DNA of 64,000 nucleotides from Punica granatum (lineage: Eukaryota > Streptophyta > Magnoliopsida > Myrtales > Lythraceae). The stretch covers positions 1 through 64,000 of the forward strand of contig NW_022204293.1 of NCBI RefSeq assembly GCF_007655135.1, read 5' to 3'. This document shows, one piece after another, positions 1 through 9,179 of this stretch; positions within the stretch are counted from its first letter, which is position 1; each line of letters opens with the position of its first letter. The position numbers and the translations under genes were made by a program. The notes under the pieces are model-generated. The model did no database searches and had not been told where the DNA came from. It saw only the letters and a list, made by a program, of their open reading frames with translations.

Positions 1-2
1 GA

Positions 3-123
3 GAGGTATGACCAGATCCAAGTTGGACGGTCATAGCAAAGGTGAGCTCAAATGAGAGAAGAGTCTAAAAAATACCCCGCTAGGTCGTCACGCACCTTGC
101 GACCTAGGCAAAAGTTAGGGGCC
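3..123 (+). ncRNA. 3' part of a hairpin chain (modules Y2 and X3) of a Tat-like element
   Basis: Two stem-loops are visible. The first (about 3-48) pairs TATGACC with GGTCATA around an inner TCCA/TGGA hairpin and is followed by GCAAAGGTGAG. The second (about 74-123) pairs CCCC with GGGG and CTAGGTCG with CGACCTAG and carries GCAAAAGTTA on its 3' side. They are the last two of the five modules seen complete at 32685-32980. The element they belong to begins left of the window. Confidence 0.7.
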
Positions 124-773
124 TTCGGCAGAGCTCGACTATGGAATGACAGCTACACTCAGTGTGAAGCGACAACAAGTAGTAGTTTTGGCAGTCTCCG
201 ATGCAAGCAAACTCTCTTTGACTCTCACAGCACAAGACACGTTTCGACATGCAGTCGAATCGTCGTATCCTTGATGTGGAGGATCCCAAATCCCTCCCTC
301 CGTTTTCCCTAATGCAAATTCTACGGTCATGCCCGTTCTGTAAACATAAGCCTTTTTGTCGAGTCACAATTTAGCGGGAGACGACCACCCCTTTAAATGG
401 TCATCATGTTCAAATCCCCAAAGCATTATTATTCAGACTTCTTTATACATCTTCATTATGGCTATAGAGTAGGATTGACAACCACTATTAGCCCTTTTGA
501 TTCTAGATGCAGGAAGCAGGATTTGAACCCCCGAAAAGAGTTTCTCTTCGACGAATGCATGTCTGTCTTATGCCAAAGACTATAGTCTAAATCGGAAAAG
601 AGACCTTCAGGATAACACTCCAGGCACTCAGTTACATCGCAATCAGTTGGCGAGCAATGAAACGTCCTACCACAACAGCATCGATTGCGACATGGACGAA
701 ATCAACGAGGGAAGAAACAATGATTTCCTTCCACACCACTCACACTACTCCTCAGTGTTTGCATTTACTTCGC

Positions 774-1056
774 GCACATTTATTTCTGCAATGCACTTTC
801 ATTAGCGTGCACCCTCTCAGGATCGCAGTGCACATTATTTCTGCAATGCACTTTCATTAGCGTGCACCCTCAGGATTGCAGTGCACATTTATTTCCGCAA
901 TGCACTTTCATTAGCGTGCACCCTCTCAGGATTGCAGTGCACATTTATTTCCGCAATGCACTTTAATTAGCGTGCACCCTCTCAGGATTGCAGTGCACAT
1001 TTATTTCCGCAATGCACTTTAATTAGCGTGCACCCTCTCAGGATCGCAGTGCACAT
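774..1056 (+). repeat. Minisatellite, about 56-bp unit, five copies
   Basis: The unit runs from GCACATTTATTT through GCAATGCACTTT, ATTAGCGTGCACC and CTCTCAGGAT to GCAGT, then repeats. Units differ by single bases (TCTGC/TCCGC, TTTC/TTTA, GATC/GATT), and one unit is a few bases short. GTGCAC and TGCAATGCAC palindromic words recur in every unit. Confidence 0.9.
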
Positions 1057-1067
1057 CGCAATTCCAC

Positions 1068-1221
1068 TGGGTAGGCGCCTTTGAACCATGCAGTTCATTC
1101 GGTATGCGCCCCATGCATATTGCAAACCCGCCGAGCAAGCGCTCGTGCACCTCGCAAGTCCACCGGTAGGCGCCTTTGAACCATGCAGTTCATTCGGTAT
1201 GCGCCCCGTGCATATTGCAAA
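1068..1221 (+). repeat. Tandem repeat, about 95-bp unit, about 1.6 copies
   Basis: GGTAGGCGCCTTTGAACC, followed by a CATGCAGTTCATTCGGTATG block and a CATATTGCAAACC block, occurs twice in direct succession. The second copy is truncated where the next array begins. Confidence 0.8.
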
Positions 1222-1424
1222 CCCCTTCGGGTCAGTCCCGACTACTTTCTTGCACTGGGGTCAGTCCCCTTCGGGTCAGTCCTGACTACTTTCTTGTATG
1301 GGGTCAGTCCCCTTCGGGTCAGTCCCGACTACTTTTCTTGCATTGGGGTCAGTCCCCTTCGGGTCAGTCCCGACTACTTTTCTTGCATTGGGGTCAGTCC
1401 CCGTCGGGTCAGTCCCGACTTTAA
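1222..1424 (+). repeat. Minisatellite, about 45-bp unit, four to five copies
   Basis: Each unit contains TTCGGGTCAGTCCCGACTAC, TTTCTTGCA and TTGGGGTCAGTCCC. Only point differences separate the units. The array follows directly on two other arrays of unrelated unit. The open frames read across it are a by-product of the repeat. Confidence 0.88.
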
Positions 1425-3241
1425 TTGCCTGTTTCAGCTTTGTTCCGAACTCTACATGTCTATTGTGCGCATCTCACCATATTCCCTTTTTATTAGGTAC
1501 AACATCCTACATATCCAAAGCAAAAAGGAGAGGGCCATATAGGAAATTCCACCTTGATCATTGCTATCAAACTGGGGTGCTTTTGAAATCTTTGATTGCA
1601 TCCTCTACTCGAGCAAGCAGTCAAAGAGGAGCAAGCTGTCAGCACCCCATTTTGGCTCACCATTCTAAACAACGATATTAGCAATGATCCAAGCCACGAC
1701 TTGAGCAGAATACAGAAAACGGCTCGACAGAGCAAGAAATCACTATTCATCCTCAAGTTGGCAAAATTGAGCAAATGACCCGCGGACATGACAGAAGGAC
1801 TCTAGGGGTCACCAAAGGGCAACAGAGCGACCAGAGAATTCAACAATGTCCAAAACCAGCCAGCATTTCAGTATATCACATGGACAATACTATTTTCCGA
1901 TACTTCGCTCAGTCATTGGAAGATAGCCAATATTGGACTCCAAAAATCTACTTCAGTGCCAAAAAGATGGAAAATGTCTTCAAAGGCATTTTGCAAATCA
2001 TCTGCTCTATACAGAACAACTTTCTGTATACAGACAACTTTTCAGTGGAAGTCCAAAAATGCCGGTTTCCTGGAGAAAAGTTAATGCCAAATATCAGATG
2101 CGGCCATGCCCCATCAGCACACAGAGCATGAACAATGCTTCAGATTGTCTCTTGGAAGTCACACAGATACCTCAAATGACTTCCGAACGGCAAAACAAGC
2201 ATACCCCTCTTCAGAAGAGCATAGCCGGAGAATGGTCTGATGGAATTACGGCAAATGAAGTTCATACCGAATTGCCCAGAAAACTCTAGCAGACATTCAC
2301 AATGGGGCAAAATAGACGGCAAAACCCTTCACGGTTTCCCGAGTAACCTCCGAGGAGCGGAAATGACCATTTTCAGTGGAAATCCATATCCGGAGGTCCT
2401 CTTTGGGGAAACTTGACGCCGAATGCTTACGTTACACAATGCTAGCCTTCTCAAAGCTCAATGCGGAATCGTCGGAAAAAAATCACACAACTCATCTAGA
2501 TCTCTCGAACAGTGCTTTAGAGGTCTCAGATACACTATTCAAGTCCTTGGAGGTCTGACCTTGACAAACAGAGGTTACAGTAATCTCTGGAGTGCCTAAG
2601 CAGCTCAGAAGTCATCCTGAGAAACCCAGTTTCGGCCTCCTAGGACGTCTCCGGCCCCACGTTAGCATTACCGGCTTAAGGGATGATTGTTCACGTGGTC
2701 TGACAACTTATGTCAAAATGACCAACGTGAGATGCAGATACGAGATATGCTGTCAGAAGCGGACAACTTCGCCCTGATCACTTGCAATGGGCAAAATCGG
2801 CTTCCGAGCCTCACACAATCCGGGACATTTCTCAATGGAAATGTCAATCTCAGGCTCATTAACTCCGTTTTCACGCGCATACCGACAATTCGACGTTCAA
2901 TTCGAACCACGAACTTCGAATAAGCGACCAATCGAGACCGGGTCTTTTCCCTTTTTCTCCTCACAAGCCGTGGGACCCACGAGCTGCCCAAGGGCAACCG
3001 CCCTTTGCCCCAAAGTTTTCGACCTTTTCCTCTTCCTCTCTCGCCCTCACCTAGCCCAAAATATCTTTGGTCTTTCTAGTCAACACTCAAGCCATTAACT
3101 CCTCCTCCATTAATGCTTCTTGGCTCTTCCTCATCAAGATACATGGAGGACATTCATCCTCATCTCCATTAGGGCAACCGACTTTTGCTAATGTGGCCCT
3201 TAATGGTGCTTTGTTTTGCTTAATTGCTCATTAGCTTCACA

Positions 3242-3248
3242 TATATAT
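3242..3248 (+). promoter_or_regulatory. TATA-like box of LTR-A
   Basis: TATATAT is followed about 60 bp later by a CTCCCTCTAGAAAA block. In other LTRs of the window the same block (CTCCCTCTAAAATCC) follows a clearer TATA box (15372, 23170, 26302), which supports a shared RNA start just downstream. Confidence 0.45.
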
Positions 3249-3570
3249 TGCCTACTTGTCATTAAGCTAATCACTCATGAAGCACACATGATCTTGCTAG
3301 TTTCTCCCTCTAGAAAATGCTCTCAACTTCTTAGGAACCAGCAACAGCAAAGAACTTCATGAAAACCAAAAACCAAGCCAAATATCTTTGGAGTTTAGGT
3401 CGGGATCCATAGCGGGTACTATTCCGACTTATATCCAAAATTCTTCAAACTTCATAGACGACATGTTTTGGACCCAAGGATTCCATTTCTGAACCCAGTT
3501 TTTTAGTTTAGAGTCGTTTGCTCGTCGTTTTGGGTCGTTTCGGGTGAAGTTGGAGCTCTCGGGTGAACAG

Positions 3571-4120
3571 TGACGCGTCACCAGTGTCACCAGCGTCACC
3601 GAGCGCAACCCGCGTCTGTCACCGAGCGTCACCCACCCGAGCACACCCGCGTCCATCACCGAGCGTCACCAGCGTCTGTCACCGAGCGCAAAACCCGCGT
3701 CCATCACCGAGCGTCACCGAGCGCAACCTGCGAGCGTCACCAGCGTCTGTCACCGAGCACCCCCCCGCGTCCGTCACCGAGCGCACCCGCGAGCGCAACC
3801 CGCGTCCGTCACCGATCCTCATCGAGCGTCCGTCATCGAGCACGCCCGTGCCTGTCATCCAGCACCCCGTGCCCGTCACCAGCACGCTCGTGCCTGTCAC
3901 CGGCACGCCCCTTGCCCGTCACCAGCGCCATCCGCCCTTCACCAGCGCCACCCCCTCGCCCTTCACCCCGCCCGTCCGCGCCCGTCCATGCTCATCATCC
4001 AACGCGCCCGTGCCCGTCACCCAGTGCGTCCGTGCCAGTCACCCGCGCCCGTCCGTCCGCCCGTCACTAGCGCCACCCGCGCGCCTGTCCGTGTCCTTCA
4101 CCAGCCCGCCCGTGCACGTC
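3571..4120 (+). repeat. GC-rich variable repeat in LTR-A (CGTCACCGAGCG / GCCCGTGCCCGTCACC)
   Basis: Irregular reiterations of CGTCACC, GAGCG, CAGCG and CCCGCGTC fill this stretch. The second duplication unit is about 30 bp shorter over it. Long frames in all phases here are low-complexity artefacts. It lies between the presumed RNA start and the splice-donor-like site, so it would be in the transcript leader. Confidence 0.85.
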
Positions 4121-6090
4121 CACCCTTGTACCCGAATACCCTTTTAAGGGTTCCACCACCGAGTCACCCGACTCTCAAACACTTCCCCGACTCTTTCCTC
4201 GTATTCCGAGACCAGGTAAAACATATTCGACTTAGAGGAGTTAGGGCTTTTTATATTTTTTGCATGGCTATGGAGTATTATGGTGTTTCATATGTTTCAT
4301 TTGCAAGATTTAATTTTTATGCAATTTTATGTTATATTATGCATGTGCACTATCTTATGACTTGCTACCATGTCGGAAAAGGGCTTGTATCATCGTAAAG
4401 AAGACTATCCCGACCCGACTATGGCACATTAATTCTCGGCCAACTCTCTAAATGAGAGGGTTGAGACTTAAATTGCTCTTTTCGGGTTAAGATCGGTCTC
4501 CTTAGCCTATTCAAGTTAGTTTCCGAGTTTGTTTTATCATTATTGCATGCATGAAGCCGGTGTTATTTTATCCTTTTCCTTAATTAACACGTTTGTGAAT
4601 GTTTGTATGTTTAAATGAGCTAAACAAATCGTGATAACGCCGGCTTTTGTTAAAAAGGAGTGCTATTTATCACGGTTGATGTTTGAGCATGCGAAAAATA
4701 ATTAAACCACGATTAGGAAATCATTCGTAACTCGGATAGAGCCATGAGAACCTTCGGCCACCCTTCATAAGATGAAGCCGAGGGCTTCTTGGCCTTCCTT
4801 GGGTCAAGAATGAGTTCCTTATCTCAAGTTTAATTCGTTTATCGGATGGTGTGAATTTTTACTTCAATGTCTTTATGATTCCTATGTTAGAGTATCAGGT
4901 AAAGACTCTTTTAAACAAAGCATGCATGGATTCGAGTATCGATGACTCATTCGGGTCCAGTCGGTTACGAGGGTAGTTTCGGTCATTGGACCAAATTATC
5001 CTCGATCCTTATGGAATCGTCTTGGTCGTCGAATCATGAATCATTTTCACAATTAATGCATTCGGCACAACCCTTAAGCATTAATTCCACAAACGGGTTA
5101 ATCGGGACGCTCACATGATTAAACCCACTTCACACTGATAAAGTTTACCCGAATTGGACATTAACTGATAACTCGCGTCGACGAGTCGTCAAAGGACGTT
5201 AGTGCCTTTTTCAAACTTATCAATTTCAAAACTCGAAACACGTAGTCCGATATAGCATGGACGTCTAAAAAGGCCTTCTGTGTCTCAACTTGAGTTTTTA
5301 CCTGATTCCAGGTAGCTCAGGTCAGGATACAGAAGATCTTTCTAGATCACTTCCGGGCAGATCGACCGATTCTTTGGCTTTTTCGGGGTTCTTGCACAAC
5401 CCTGGACGATCCAGGGATTTGGTTGACACCGGCTACAGGCCGAGGTGGCCCGCACTGCGATGTTTCCCCCCCTTTTCTGAGAACAATTTTCAAATAAAGG
5501 GCAAAATCGTCTTTTCACAATTCAGCGACACCCTTAGGGTTAGCATAACAGAAACACTACAGTACGGGATAAGAATGGGCTACCTGTTCAGGTGCAGGGT
5601 CATCTGCATAGCCTTTTCTTATCTAACTGATGAGTTTCTGTTATCCTAACATAGATTCGGGTAACTAGAGCAGTTATCTCTGTCAGAAAACATGCAAAAT
5701 GCCGATTAACCTTTCACTCGACCTAACCAAACATTAGATAATGGTTAGGAGGAATTCTAGATTCCAAATCTAGAGTCAAAACACGAGTTTGGTTAATTCA
5801 GTGGTAATTCAGTGTCACAATACAGAACAATTGTAAAAGCAATCCACACATCTGAGATTTGACTCTCTTTGTCAAGTTCTCAAAATAAAGCCGAATGCTA
5901 AAACGTTGGCACATGTTTGATTGTTTAGCATATGGCATTTGCTTGCAAAAACACCCCTGGGTTAATAATCTGTTAATTCACGTAAACACGATAATAACAA
6001 ACACTTTGTATGTTATTAACATGTTGCGTGTTATCTTTCCGCACCTGTTTGCCATGCGGGTCGAGCCTGATCCCTAGGCCGAATAATATT

Positions 6091-6161
6091 AGGGTTCAAC
6101 GCCCTAATCATCGAGCACAGGGTCCAACACCCTAATCAACACTCACAGGGTCCAACGCCCT
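6091..6161 (+). ncRNA. Array of three mini-hairpins with UYCAAC loop (LTR-A)
   Basis: AGGGTTCAACGCCCT (6091-6105), AGGGTCCAACACCCT (6119-6133) and AGGGTCCAACGCCCT (6147-6161) are spaced 28 bp apart. Each folds as a 4-bp AGGG/CCCT stem. Other LTRs carry the same loop on different complementary stems (GGGG/CCCC, GAGG/CCTC). Confidence 0.6.
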
Positions 6162-6929
6162 ATTCAGTGAGAGCGTCCATTGAATTTCAGTTCTTCGGTC
6201 TTTTCCCTAAACTCACGGTGAGTTAGAGTGGAATAATAACCGAACGCAAAACGACTGGAATTCGATCCTTTTGTAATTTGTATTTATTGTTTTGAGAGCA
6301 TTGTAAGGATTCTATTTGGTGCATTTATTCTGTAAGAATTCCAGTCGGTGAGCGAACGGTCCGAGAGTCGAATTAATCGAATTGGTCTAATGCTTGCCCA
6401 GACACAAGTAAATCCAAGATCTCGCGGTTCTGGTTCACGCAGGGATTCAACCTCCATGGTTCGATGAACTGTAATGCAAGATTGTGAACCAATTCCCCGA
6501 CATATAGATTTACTTCTCTCCCGGCTTCTCAACCGACATCGTTTGGTTCATCGAATCTCCGGTGTCAAAACGTGTGAGCCGAGTGCAGCTTAATTCACGC
6601 GGTAAATAATAAAACATGCAAGCCTAGCAAACCAGAGTACCGAAAGGGCGTGCGGGATATAGGCCCGCACGTAACATGAACCCCCGAACACGGACTTTCC
6701 GGTTCCGCACAGATCAATGCCTTAACAACAAACTAGGTGTTCCATACCCCTAGACCTAGGGTAACTTATCCTCCCTCGACCTTCGGGTCGTAAAATGATA
6801 AGTGGCGACTCCTTCTCTCACGCGTGTCCGACGCGCGTCCCCACGGGAAGGTGGACGTTCCGACGAAGCCGCGCGATCCAAAAGCGCGCAATGCGGGCCC
6901 CGACGAGAGTCCACATTCGGGTCCGTACA

Positions 6930-7066
6930 CCATGGTTTTAAAAAATAGAATATTCAGAAGAAAAGAAAGGATCATAAACGTAAAGCCGACATCCCTTTGC
7001 GCTCGGTGGCCGCTCGAAAGTGGTGTAGGTCCGAGCGAGGGCAAAAAATGAGTGCGTTTACTAATC
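6930..7066 (-). other. Noncoding stretch between LTR-A and ORF1
   Basis: Read on the minus strand, this is the sequence just downstream of the ORF1 stop codon. It is A/T-rich near 6935-6965 and has no frame or motif I recognise. The plus-strand LTR-A ends at 6929, so the minus-strand element is cut here and its gag-pol part is missing. Confidence 0.5.
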
Positions 7067-8569
7067 CTAAGGATGGGCGAGGTTGCGCGCCCTCTTGTGC
7101 ACTCGATCCAACTCCGCATCCAAGCGGGCCATCTCCCGGTCTAAGTGTGCGACCCGGGCGCGTGCTCGAGTCAACTGTGTCTGAAGCTCTCTATAGTCCA
7201 AGACCTCTGTGCGGGAGTCAACAAGCTCGCAACGAAGCCTATCCCGTTCCTCCCTGATGGCCCGTAGCTCTATGTGCATGGCCACTCGGGTGGAACTTTC
7301 GGCTTCGGGGGCGAGGGTGGATGTAGCGCGGGAAGTCGAGGCGTCCTGAGACCGTTGTGGCGGTGTCGATCCTTGCGGGTAGAACTGGGCCACGTATGCT
7401 GAGGTGGCAGAGAATGCTCGTTCCTCGTCGGTGGGGTGCTCGGGGAAGTACAGGCGCTGTATGACACTAGCGTCCCGTTGGCAACGGATCTCTCGAATCT
7501 GTAGGAATCTATCGGGGGCCGTGGATGTGGAGTCGGCCCATTGGGGGCGGAAAGGTAGGCGGTCCGCCTCGGCGAAAATGTCCTGTAAGCCGCCGAGTTG
7601 TCTGATTACTCGGCCGGGAAATATGAGGGTGCTCCCCAAGTGGCTGAGAAGGGGGACTCCCACAATTCCGGGTCATCCCGTGATCATGGGGCCGTCGGGA
7701 TTCCATCGGGCGACCCATAGGAACCGTGAGGGCGTCAGCTCGCGCCAAAAGCGCCTCCATTCTGAGAAACTATGCTCGGGAGGTGGGATAACTGGTACCA
7801 GGCGCTCGATCAACGAGCGCTCGTCGGCAATGTAGGAGAACGGATGTGATGAACAAAAGGGGCGGATATGAGCTAGAAGCCAAATCTGTAGCAAGTGCGG
7901 GGATCCTCTCATCCTTCCGCGCCGAACCTCCCTAACATAGTCAAGAGACCGAACGGTCTCGGCTAACAAAGCCTCCACATAACTATGGCCTCCCACCGCT
8001 TGGAGGACGACTTGGGCTATAGCCCCGTCGATGAGGTTCGGCGAGTACGGGAAGAGGAGGAGGGTGCCAAAGACCAAGAGCAAGAATCCATGGCAAGCGT
8101 CGCGCTGATAGGAAGCCGTTGTAGGCGTCATGGCGCGGAGGAGCGTCCAATCAGAGAGCCATGCAATCCGGATGCCTTGGTCCCACCTCTCGTGAAGCTC
8201 CTCGTGGATGTCTTGAGCAGGTATGTGGAGGAGATTGGAGAGCTGACCCTGGATGGTTGTGAACGGATTAGGCACGAAGATGCCGTGGATCGTGGACGTA
8301 GGCCTTTGGACGAGTGCTGTGTACTCCTCGATCGTGGGGGCCAACTCCGTCCCCTGGAAGTTGAATACCGCATGCTCAGGATCCCAAAGTTTGGCGGTAG
8401 CCCTCAGGAAGATCCAGTCCACCGGGGTATCGGTGAACATGACCACGTCTCCGATGATGCCCTGGATGAATGCGTGGTCCACCGGTCGGAGAGTCCTCCA
8501 GATGCGCATGATGTCTTGCCTTGGCGGCGTGATTGCTTCGAGTCTAAGACCGGGAGCCGGGCGGTCCAT
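7067..8569 (-). pseudogene. ORF1 of a Tat/Ogre-like element (plant-mobile-domain/DUF7745-like), broken by one in-frame TGA
   Basis: The frame starts at ATG 8569 (context GGATGGAC) and would encode about 500 residues, but a TGA at 7673-7675 stops it after 298. Reading resumes in the same frame and ends near 7067. The N-terminal half has hydrophobic and aromatic helices (DIMRIWRTLRPVDHAFI, EYTALVQRP, SDWTLLRAMTPTTASYQRD) of the kind found in plant DUF7745/aminotransferase-like plant mobile domain proteins; this family match is from memory. The C-terminal 70 residues are a charged coiled coil (REERDRLRCEL, DREMARLDAELDRVHKR). It lies downstream of a primer binding site and 5' LTR on the same strand, the position of the extra ORF in Ogre elements. 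No gag follows. A methionine start for the second part would need GTG, so it is not an independent gene. Confidence 0.7.
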
Positions 8570-9157
8570 CCTTACCTAGATGGAGGAGATGTCGGCTTAA
8601 CATTTTTAGGATCAAATCAATGTAATGTCCTAGGTTTTTTCGAAAAAATGTATGCAGTGCGGAAAAGTAAACTATAGTTGCGTTCTTTACAGTGTACATC
8701 GCTCTTTCTTATAAAAACAACAAAATGTCCGTCCTAAAGAAAACTACGGGCTGACTCAAGGACTCGACTTTGGGTCGGTTGACGGCATGAAGGTAAAATT
8801 GGTCCAGCATGACGGTCCCTGTGTATGCACAGTTTTCGGTGCTACTGGGAGAACCGCTAACTAGGGATGGGGGCTCCCGACTCAAGGGTGTGAATTCCTT
8901 GAAATCGAGCGAGGATCTTTGGGGGGCGGTTCGGTGGCATAGCCGACTCGATCCGTTCCCTTACTCGGAACCTCTGACTAACCTAGCTTCCTATATTGGT
9001 GCCCGTGGGATGTCGGACAAGGTACCTAAGAAGCTAGTATGATGTCCAATGCATGTGCGGAAAATAAAAGTGCGTAAAGTAGATAAGCGGGAAATGCGGA
9101 AAGCGGTAAATAGACAAGCAAACAAAACAAGCGGGAATGAGCCCGAACCCTCTAAGT
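8570..9157 (-). other. Untranslated leader between primer binding site and ORF1
   Basis: No coding frame is supported. The strand-matched sequence recurs in plus orientation at 63037-63422 after another LTR and primer binding site, which confirms it as an element leader. An AG|GTAAGG splice-donor-like word lies directly before the ORF1 ATG. Confidence 0.7.
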
Positions 9158-9176
9158 GTCCCCAGTGGAGTCGCCA
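9158..9176 (-). promoter_or_regulatory. Primer binding site, tRNA-Arg type
   Basis: On the minus strand TGGCGACTCCACTGGGGAC begins three bases after the LTR end. Its complement, GTCCCCAGTGGAGTCGCCA, matches my recollection of the 3' end plus CCA of a plant tRNA-Arg. Tat/Ogre elements are known to use tRNA-Arg. The same sequence follows LTR-E of unit 2. Confidence 0.88.
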
Positions 9177-9179
9177 AGC

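Larger units (their letters stand above)
124..1636 (+). other. 3' noncoding region of the plus-strand element, ending in a polypurine-like stretch
   Basis: No coding sequence is supported here. The stretch follows the hairpin chain and ends directly before a TGTCAGCACC LTR start at 1637. Positions 1621-1636 (TCAAAGAGGAGCAAGC) are purine-rich and sit where a polypurine tract priming plus-strand synthesis should be, so I read 124-1636 as the internal 3' end of the element whose 3' LTR is LTR-A. Three tandem arrays occupy 774-1424. Positions 150-770 contain no feature I recognise, apart from a tRNA-B-box-like GGATTTGAACCC near 520. Confidence 0.55.
1637..6929 (+). mobile_element. LTR-A, type-B long terminal repeat (3' LTR of the plus-strand element), unit 1
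   Basis: This LTR is 5.3 kb long, starts TGTCAGCACC and ends GGGTCCGTACA, giving the usual TG...CA ends. A TATATAT motif near 3242 and the downstream CTCCCTCTAGAAAATGCTCT block mark the likely U3/R region. A GC-rich variable repeat follows (3571-4120). AG|GTAAAA at 4215/4216 is a splice-donor-like site also found in the other LTRs. Near the 3' end lie a mini-hairpin array (6091-6161), an 8-bp stem-loop (6649-6671), a UUCG tetraloop hairpin (6777-6790) and an internal copy of TGGCGACTCC (6803-6812). Flanks CAAGC (left) and CCATG (right) differ, so it is not a simple solo LTR. The purine-rich stretch on its left suggests a 3' LTR. Confidence 0.85.

Noticed and set aside
500..600. tRNA-like segment on the minus strand (B-box-like GGATTTGAACCC and a CGAAAAGAG/CTCTTCG arm)
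   Set aside because: I could not form acceptor and T stems, and the one-base difference between units falls within the would-be T arm. At most a decayed organelle-type tRNA remnant.
774..1424. Direct repeats resembling a CRISPR array
   Set aside because: Units are head-to-tail without unique spacers, no cas genes are present, and the DNA is from a plant.
3563..4147. Long overlapping open frames rich in S, P, R, H and V
   Set aside because: They arise from the GC-rich variable repeat; several phases are open at once and the second unit changes length by non-multiples of three.
1632..6934. LTR-A as a solo LTR with target duplication
   Set aside because: Flanks CAAGC and CCATG do not match, and a purine-rich tract precedes it, so a 3' LTR fits better.
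7985..8677. 230-codon plus-strand frame
   Set aside because: It is antisense to ORF1, which has the recognisable protein features and lies correctly behind a primer binding site.
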